DNA from: Raineyella fluvialis
GTDB lineage: Bacteria; Actinomycetota; Actinomycetes; Propionibacteriales; Propionibacteriaceae
Reading direction: 5' to 3'
Assembly (NCBI RefSeq): GCF_009646095.1
Contig: NZ_CP045725.1
Span: 3,348,001-3,412,000 of the forward strand
Length of the DNA: 64,000 nt
Shown piece after piece: positions 58,620 to 64,000 of the stretch. The notes beneath the pieces were generated by a model. The model did not search any database. It saw nothing but the letters and a program-made list of their open reading frames with translations, and was not told the DNA's origin. Made by a program: the position numbers and the translations under genes. Each line of letters starts with the position of its first letter. The first letter of the stretch is position 1.

Positions 58620-60659
58620 TCACGCCAGGGGGACGTCCCTGTCCAGCTCCGACAACCAGGCGGCCGCGGCGACATCGGAGGGCATCCGCCAGTCACCCCG
58701 GGGCGAGAGCGACCCTCCCGCCAGCACCTTCGGCCCGTTGGGGAGCGCGGAGCGTTTGAACTGATTGGCGAAGAAGCGGCGCAGGAACACCTCGAGCCAG
58801 CGGCGGATCGTGGCCAGGTCGTACGAGGCGCGTTCCTCCTCCGGATAACCGGGCGGCCAGTGGCCCCGCTCGGGATCCTGCCAGGCGTGCTGGGCCAGGA
58901 AGGCGATCTTCGCCGGGCCGAACCCCAGCCGGAGGAGGTGGTGCAGGGTGAAGTCGTGCAGCGCGTACGGTCCGATCGAGTCCTGGGTGGATTGGGGCTT
59001 CTCGCCCTCGGCGACCGGGATGAGCTCGGGGCTGATCTCGGTGTCGAGGATGGACCGCAGGATGGCGGCGGTCTCCTCCCCGACCTGCCCCGAGGAGATC
59101 ACCCACCGGATCAGGTGCTGGATGAGCGTCTTCGGGACCCCGGTGTTCACCCCGTAGTGCGACATCTGGTCACCGACGCCGTACGTGCACCAGCCGAGGG
59201 CCAGCTCGGAGAGGTCGCCGGTGCCGACCACGATGCCGCCGCGCTGATTCGCCAACCGGAACAGGTAGTCGTAGCGAAGACCGGCCTGGACGTTCTCGAA
59301 CGTCACGTCATAGAGGGGCTCTCCGCCGGCGAAGGGGTGGCCCAGGTCGGCCAGCAGTTGGCGGGCGGCGGGCCGGATGTCGAGCTCCTCGAAGCTGACC
59401 CCGAGGGCGCGGCAGAGTGCCTCGGCGTTGCCGCGGGTGTGCGCGGTCGTCGCAAAGCCGGGCATCGTGTAGGCAAGGATGTCGGTCCGTGGGCGACCGA
59501 GCCGGTCCATGGCGCGCGCCGCCACGAGCAGAGCGTGGGTCGAGTCCAGACCGCCGGAGACGCCGATGACCGCCTTCGGGGTCCCGATGGCGCCGAGGCG
59601 CTGGACGAGCCCGGCGACCTGGATGTTGTAGGCCTCGTAACAGTCGAGTGCGAGCCGGTCGGGATCGGCGGGCACGAACGGGAAGCGGTCGATCGTTCGC
59701 TCCAGGCCGATGTCGTGCCGCGGCGGCTCCAACCGGAAACGGACCGTACGGAAGGACCCGGCCCGATCCGCGTGGGTGCGCCGGTTGTCGTCGAAGGTGC
59801 CCTGTCGGTAGCGCTCGGCAGTGAGGCGCTGCAGGTCCACGTCGGCCACCGAGCACCGCCAGCCCTCGGGGAAACGCTCGGTCTCGGCCAGCAGGTCACC
59901 GTTCTCGTAGACGAACGTCTGTCCGTCCCAGGCCAGATCGGTGCTGGACTCCCCCTCCCCCGCGGCCGCGTAGATGTAGGCCATCAGGCACCGCGCCGAC
60001 GCTGCTCGCACCAGCAGCTTGCGGTGCTCGGCCTTGGTGACGGTGATGGGTGAGCCCGACAGGTTGGCGATGACCGTCGCACCGGCCAGGGCGGCCGGGG
60101 CACTGGGCGGGACCGGCACCCACATGTCCTCGCACACCTCCGTGTGCAGCACCAGCCCCGGCACGTCGTCGGCGGCGAAGAGCAGGTCGGTCCCGATCGG
60201 CACCGTCCGCCCGGCGAGGGTGATCTCACCGCGGATATCGTCACCGGGAGCGAACCATCGCCGCTCGTAGAACTCCCGATAGGTGGGAACGTACGCCTTG
60301 GGGACGACACCGAGCAGTTGGCCGCGGTGCACCACGGCGGCGGCGTTGAGGACGCGATTGCCGTGCCGGACCGGGAGTCCGACGAGCAGCACCGGCAGCA
60401 CCTCGCTGCTCGCCTCGACGAGCGTGGCGAGGGCCTCCTCGGCGGCGTCCAGCAAGGGGCTCTGCAGGAAGAGGTCGTCGAGCGAGTATCCGGTGAGGCA
60501 GAGCTCCGGGAACACCGCGACGCCCACGCCACGGATCGACAGCTCCTCGGCCGCCTCGATCACGGCTTCGACGTTGCGCGCCGGCTGGGCAGCGATGATC
60601 GGGATCGTGACCGCGGCGACCCGGAGGAACCCCTGGTCGTACGCCGATGCGAAGTGCAC
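58620..60659 (-). CDS. nadE: Glutamine-dependent NAD+ synthetase
   Basis: A 679-aa fusion of an N-terminal glutaminase (nitrilase fold) and a C-terminal synthetase, the length of the mycobacterial enzyme. The glutaminase triad is visible: glutamate in FPELCLTGYS, lysine in VPKAYVPTY, and cysteine in TEVCEDMW. The synthetase P-loop is VIGVSGGLDST. It turns nicotinate adenine dinucleotide into NAD+. GTG 60659 has GAGGAGG upstream; the long frame above it is not used because it crosses small opposite-strand genes. Confidence 0.96.
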   Translation of the reverse strand: MHFASAYDQGFLRVAAVTIPIIAAQPARNVEAVIEAAEELSIRGVGVAVFPELCLTGYSLDDLFLQSPLLDAAEEALATLVEASSEVLPVLLVGLPVRHGNRVLNAAAVVHRGQLLGVVPKAYVPTYREFYERRWFAPGDDIRGEITLAGRTVPIGTDLLFAADDVPGLVLHTEVCEDMWVPVPPSAPAALAGATVIANLSGSPITVTKAEHRKLLVRAASARCLMAYIYAAAGEGESSTDLAWDGQTFVYENGDLLAETERFPEGWRCSVADVDLQRLTAERYRQGTFDDNRRTHADRAGSFRTVRFRLEPPRHDIGLERTIDRFPFVPADPDRLALDCYEAYNIQVAGLVQRLGAIGTPKAVIGVSGGLDSTHALLVAARAMDRLGRPRTDILAYTMPGFATTAHTRGNAEALCRALGVSFEELDIRPAARQLLADLGHPFAGGEPLYDVTFENVQAGLRYDYLFRLANQRGGIVVGTGDLSELALGWCTYGVGDQMSHYGVNTGVPKTLIQHLIRWVISSGQVGEETAAILRSILDTEISPELIPVAEGEKPQSTQDSIGPYALHDFTLHHLLRLGFGPAKIAFLAQHAWQDPERGHWPPGYPEEERASYDLATIRRWLEVFLRRFFANQFKRSALPNGPKVLAGGSLSPRGDWRMPSDVAAAAWLSELDRDVPLA

Positions 60660-60775
60660 GGATCCTCCTCGGGCCGATGGCTGCTGGGAGACCAGCCTAA
60701 CGACCCTCTGCACCGCCCCGGGGCCACCCGCCCATGTGCTCGGCCGAAGCCGACCCGGGCCCGGCCGGATCGACC

Positions 60776-60781
60776 TAGGAT
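60776..60781 (+). promoter_or_regulatory. -10 element upstream of the small acidic protein gene
   Basis: TAGGAT at 60776-60781, about 36 bases before ATG 60818, which has GGGAGG upstream. The -35 is not clear. Confidence 0.4.
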
Positions 60782-60817
60782 TCTGATCATCAGTGGACCA
60801 ACGATCGGGAGGGCGTG

Positions 60818-61000
60818 ATGGACTCCGACGAGAGCGAGATCTCCGAGGCCGACCTGGCGGACAGCATCGAGCCGGATGCGTACGATCCGGACGAGAGCGA
60901 GGTCTGGACCGACGAGCGCGAGGAACCGATGGACGACGAGGTCGACGAGGTGGAGGACGATCCCGATCCCCGCGGCGACGAACCCCCACGCGTCGACTGA
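60818..61000 (+). CDS. Small highly acidic hypothetical protein, 60 aa
   Basis: A 60-residue protein with nearly half Asp and Glu and almost no hydrophobic residues (DSDESEISEADLADS, DEVDEVEDDPD). GGGAGG lies five bases before ATG 60818; GTG 60815 is an alternative. It is bounded by a promoter and, 79 bases beyond the stop, a terminator, so it is a plausible single-gene unit. The function is unknown; such peptides can be DNA mimics or ion-binding, but nothing shows it. Confidence 0.55.
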   Translation: MDSDESEISEADLADSIEPDAYDPDESEVWTDEREEPMDDEVDEVEDDPDPRGDEPPRVD

Positions 61001-61079
61001 CCATCTGCTCGGCGTGCCGCGCTGCCACCGGGCGCCGGCTGTGCAGAATGGAGTCACGGACAACCATGACGACCTCACC

Positions 61080-61114
61080 CGAAAGGGTCCGGCTCCCGGG
61101 GCCGGACCCTTTCG
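61080..61114 (+). terminator. Terminator after the small acidic protein gene
   Basis: A 14-bp perfect stem (61080-61093 with 61101-61114) with a 7-base loop. Confidence 0.75.
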
Positions 61115-61169
61115 CGTGCCCCGGGCGATGCCTGGCGCACCACAGCACAGCGACGGGAGTGACGCCACG

Positions 61170-61412
61170 ATGAGTACCGGTCCCCGACAGGAGCCGCCAC
61201 GATCGCGACGTCCGGCGGCGCGCGACGCCGCTGGCGCGGACGACGGCCCCGACACCACCACCATCGAGGTGAGCAGGAAACAGGCCCGCTCCGAGCAGGC
61301 CGCCGTGGAGCTCGCCCGCACCGTCTACCTGGCGATGAATCGTCGCCCCGCGCCGGCCGCCGTCGCCGTCGTGACCCGCAAGGACGGGTGGGACGTCACT
61401 TTCACCGAGTGA
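61170..61412 (+). CDS. Small hypothetical protein, 80 aa
   Basis: I do not recognise this product. The N-terminal 35 residues are Arg/Pro/Asp-rich and probably disordered. The remainder (VSRKQARSEQAAVELARTVY through VTRKDGWDVTFTE) looks like one helix followed by two strands. GGGAGTGA precedes ATG 61170. It ends eight bases from the convergent kup gene. Confidence 0.55.
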   Translation: MSTGPRQEPPRSRRPAARDAAGADDGPDTTTIEVSRKQARSEQAAVELARTVYLAMNRRPAPAAVAVVTRKDGWDVTFTE

Positions 61413-61419
61413 GCCGCGC

Positions 61420-63381
61420 CTACAGGGCCAGTTCGGCCCCCATCACCACGGTCCGTTCCGGCGGCAGGTGGAACACCTCTGTGCGCGAGGCCGCATTGTT
61501 GGCGAGCAGCACGTAGAGGCGCTTGCGCCACGCGGCCATCCTCGCGTCCCCGGTCGGTCGCAACGTCAGGACGGACAGGAAGTAGCGCACCTGCTGGGGT
61601 TCGAAGTCCAGCTCGGCGCTCTTGCCGACAGCGAGCGCCAGGCCACGCGGGATGTCCTGGGAATCGTTGAACCCCACGTGCACGCTGATGTGCACGATCC
61701 CGTCCGCCGCGTCGCCGAGGTCATGGACGTGCACCCGGTCCTTGTGCCGGATGTGCGGGACGTTCTCGTTGACGATCTCGACGAGCACGACGTGTTCGAA
61801 CATCGCATGGGTGAACATCACGAGGGTCCGCAGGGCCAGCGGGGCAGTGGTGCTGTTGGGGTGCGGGAACACAGCGGTTCCAGGGATCCTGGGCAATTCG
61901 GAGTTGTGCACCGCCTCGATGAACTCATCGAGTGGGCCCTCGAGCTCCCGGCGGCTGCGGGAGACGAGGTTGAAGCCACGCCGCCAGGTGGTCATCACCA
62001 GGATGACGAGGCTGGCGATGAGCAGCGGCAACCAGCCGCCGCTGACCACCTTCGCCAGGTTCGCGGCGAAGAAGAACACCTCGACCAGCACGACGGTCGC
62101 GCCGTAGAAGATCAGCTTCCACAGCGGCTGGTGCCAGGCCATGTGGGCCAGGGCGAGGAAGAGCAGGCTGGTCAGCAGCAGGGTACCGGTGACGGCCAAG
62201 CCGTACGCCGACGCCAGGTTGGCCGAGCTGCCGAAGACCGAGATCAGCGCGAGCACACCGAGGTAGAGCACCCAGTTGATCAGCGGCACGAAGATCTGGC
62301 CGCCCTCCTCCTTCGACGTGTGCTTCACCAGCAGGCGCGGCAGCAGGCCGAGGCGTACGGCTTGGCGGGAGACGGAGAAGGCGCCCGAGATGACGGCCTG
62401 CGAGGCGATCACGGTGGCGAGGGTCGCCAGCACCACCAAGGGCAGCCGCGACCAGACCGGGGCCATCTCGAAGAAGGGGTTGTCGATCGTGCTCGGGTCG
62501 TTGAGGATCATCGCTCCCTGCCCCAGATAGTTCAGGGCGAGGGCCGGGAAGACGATGGCGAACCAGGAGACCTTGATCGGCAGCGGACCGAAGTGTCCCA
62601 TGTCGGCGTACAGGGCCTCGGCACCGGTGATGGTCAGCACGACCGCACCCATCGCGATGAAGGCGGTCAGCGGATGCTCCAGGACGAAGGCCAGGGCGTA
62701 CGTCGGGGACACGGAACGGAGGATGCCCGGGTGCTCGACGATGTGGGGCACACCGAGCAGGCCGAGGATGATGAACCACGCGGTCATCACGGGCCCGAAT
62801 GCGCGCCCCACCGCGGCGGTGCCCCATCTCTGGACGAAGAAGAGCACCGACAGGATCACCACCGACAGTGGCAGGACGAGGTCCTGGAAGCCCGGGTCCA
62901 CCACAGTCAGGCCCTCGATGGCCGACATCACCGAGATCGCCGGGGTGATCACCGAGTCGCCGTAGAAGAGGGCCGCTCCCAACATGCCAAGGCCCAGGAC
63001 GATCGACATCCGCCGCCGCTGCTGGACCTTGTCGACCAGCAGGTGGGTGAGGGCGAGGATGCCGCCCTCACCGTCGTTGTCGGCGCGCATGACCAGGATC
63101 ACGTACTTGAAAGTCACGACCAGGGTGATCGACCACAGCACCATCGAGATCACGCCGTAGACGTCGACCGGGACGGGCTTGACGTTGTTGTGGTCGATGC
63201 TGAAGACGGTCTGCATCGAGTACAGCGGGCTGGTGCCGATGTCGCCGAAGACGACGCCCAAGGCCGCCAGGGCCAGGCCGGGGAGCTTCGACCGACCATG
63301 GAGCGAGGTGATCGTCGTGGTGTCGGGATCAGGCGCCTGACCCTGCCGACGACCAGTGCTGACTGGACCCATATGACTCAT
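61420..63381 (-). CDS. kup: Potassium uptake protein Kup
   Basis: A proton-coupled K+ transporter of 653 aa with about 12 helices and a cytoplasmic C-terminal domain. Hallmarks are LGVVFGDIGTSPLYS, ADNDGEGGILAL, GDSVITPAISVMSA and EALYADMGHFG. ATG 63381 has only a short spacing to AAGG; ATG 63372 (MGPVSTG) has better spacing and may be the start. A second kup lies 42 bases upstream in the same direction. Confidence 0.94.
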   Translation of the reverse strand: MSHMGPVSTGRRQGQAPDPDTTTITSLHGRSKLPGLALAALGVVFGDIGTSPLYSMQTVFSIDHNNVKPVPVDVYGVISMVLWSITLVVTFKYVILVMRADNDGEGGILALTHLLVDKVQQRRRMSIVLGLGMLGAALFYGDSVITPAISVMSAIEGLTVVDPGFQDLVLPLSVVILSVLFFVQRWGTAAVGRAFGPVMTAWFIILGLLGVPHIVEHPGILRSVSPTYALAFVLEHPLTAFIAMGAVVLTITGAEALYADMGHFGPLPIKVSWFAIVFPALALNYLGQGAMILNDPSTIDNPFFEMAPVWSRLPLVVLATLATVIASQAVISGAFSVSRQAVRLGLLPRLLVKHTSKEEGGQIFVPLINWVLYLGVLALISVFGSSANLASAYGLAVTGTLLLTSLLFLALAHMAWHQPLWKLIFYGATVVLVEVFFFAANLAKVVSGGWLPLLIASLVILVMTTWRRGFNLVSRSRRELEGPLDEFIEAVHNSELPRIPGTAVFPHPNSTTAPLALRTLVMFTHAMFEHVVLVEIVNENVPHIRHKDRVHVHDLGDAADGIVHISVHVGFNDSQDIPRGLALAVGKSAELDFEPQQVRYFLSVLTLRPTGDARMAAWRKRLYVLLANNAASRTEVFHLPPERTVVMGAELAL

Positions 63382-63423
63382 CCTTGTTCCGTGAGCCTGA
63401 GCACTGGCTGAAGGGCCGAACTC

Positions 63424-64000
63424 TCAGATCTCCATTTCGGCGCCCATCACCGCCGTACGGTCCGGCGGGAGATGGAACACATCGGTCCGCGAGGCCGCGT
63501 TGTTCGCCATCAACACGAACAACTGCTTGCGCCAGCGCGTCATCCGCGACGAGCCGGTCGCGTGCAGTGTCAATACCGACAGGAAATAGTGCGCCTCGCC
63601 CGGACGGATGTCCAGTTCGGGGGTACGGCCTACGGCGAGGGCGAGTCCCTTGGGGACGTCCTGGGAATCGCTGAATCCGACGTGGACGCTGATGTGGACG
63701 ATCCCGTCGTCCTCAAAACCGAGATCGTGCACCCGGACCCGGTCGACATGCCGGATGTGCGGAACGTTCTCGTTGACGATTTCGATCAGGATGACATGTT
63801 CGTGCACGACGTGGTTGAAGTACACATTGGAGCGTAGCGCCAACGGCGTGGTCTCGCGATTGGGATGGGGATAGACGGCGACGCCCGAGACCCGCGGGAT
63901 GTCACTGGCCCGCAGTGCCTCGACGAACTCGTCGAGCGGGCCCTCCAACTGCCGGCGGTGCTCGGCCACCAGGACGTACCCCTTGCGCCAGGTCGTCATG
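63424..64000 (-). CDS. kup: Second Kup potassium transporter, C-terminal part
   Basis: The last 191 or so residues of a second Kup, running off the window. It aligns along its whole visible length with the neighbour: TTWRKGYVLVAEHRRQLEGP, PLDEFVEALRAS, EIVNENVPHIRHVDRV, VHVGFSDSQDVPKGLAL, and the shared ending TAVMGAEMEI. The two are tandem paralogues, clearly diverged rather than a recent copy. The membrane domain lies beyond the window. Confidence 0.92.
   Translation of the reverse strand, partial: MTTWRKGYVLVAEHRRQLEGPLDEFVEALRASDIPRVSGVAVYPHPNRETTPLALRSNVYFNHVVHEHVILIEIVNENVPHIRHVDRVRVHDLGFEDDGIVHISVHVGFSDSQDVPKGLALAVGRTPELDIRPGEAHYFLSVLTLHATGSSRMTRWRKQLFVLMANNAASRTDVFHLPPDRTAVMGAEMEI

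Overview
The window is about 64 kb of high-GC, tightly packed chromosome from an actinobacterium. The gene order (ftsK-rimO-pgsA-cinA-clgR-DUF3046-recA-recX, rny, gluABCD, miaB-miaA-dapF-hflX, DinG-like helicase, lexA, nrdR-nrdJ) is the conserved actinobacterial arrangement. The NHEJ pair, vitamin B12-dependent NrdJ, NdgR/LtbR-type regulator beside leuCD, PafBC-type recA promoter and many leaderless genes fit as well. A member of the Propionibacteriales is plausible, but that family-level placement is inference. No transposase, integrase, phage gene, CRISPR array, rRNA or tRNA was found; the window looks like core chromosome.

Layout. 1-9.6 kb: end of an oligopeptidase B gene, a SigB-like sigma factor behind a SigR/SigH-type promoter, then a leftward block of a YbjN-like protein, a flavin-binding-like protein, a universal stress protein, HrpA helicase, a PAC2 protein and TesB. 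9.6-17.4 kb: an AEC permease divergent from a membrane-anchored unknown, a SulP transporter, Ku and LigD facing apart, and a small DUF2892 protein behind a CsoR/CstR-like operator. 17.4-25.3 kb: the nrdR-nrdJ operon, a small SOS-controlled membrane protein divergent from lexA, a DinG-like helicase and an NTF2-like protein. 25.3-31 kb: hflX, dapF, miaA, miaB. 31-34.5 kb: the gluABCD amino-acid importer. 34.5-44.8 kb: rny, recX, recA, DUF3046, clgR, cinA, pgsA, rimO, ftsK. 44.8-53.6 kb: thiD, thiL, a stand-alone Lrp/AsnC ligand domain, a DUF3515 lipoprotein, ddl, gpsA, leuDC and an IclR-type regulator. 53.6-64 kb: a duplicated (eukaryote-like) phosphofructokinase, a 3-methyladenine DNA glycosylase, an ABC exporter, NAD synthetase, two small unknowns, and two tandem Kup potassium transporters, the second cut by the window end.

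The DNA-damage logic is readable from the sequence. LexA boxes sit at lexA, at its divergent small membrane gene and at recA. recA also has a proximal promoter matching the LexA-independent (PafBC) type. The nrdRJ operon carries a pair of NrdR-box-like palindromes.

A major caveat: eleven conserved genes (sigB, ku, nrdJ, hflX, gluB, recX, cinA twice, rimO, ftsK, pfk, the glycosylase) are each split by an apparent one-base deletion at a short G or C run. Adding one base restores a full-length family member in every case. The best explanation is systematic homopolymer under-calling, so these are annotated as intact genes, not pseudogenes. No clearly undescribed multi-gene system was found. The most interesting items are the SOS-controlled membrane protein next to lexA, the dual recA promoters, the duplicated phosphofructokinase, two apparent CTG starts coupled in CTGA overlaps, and hairpins flanking gluB.
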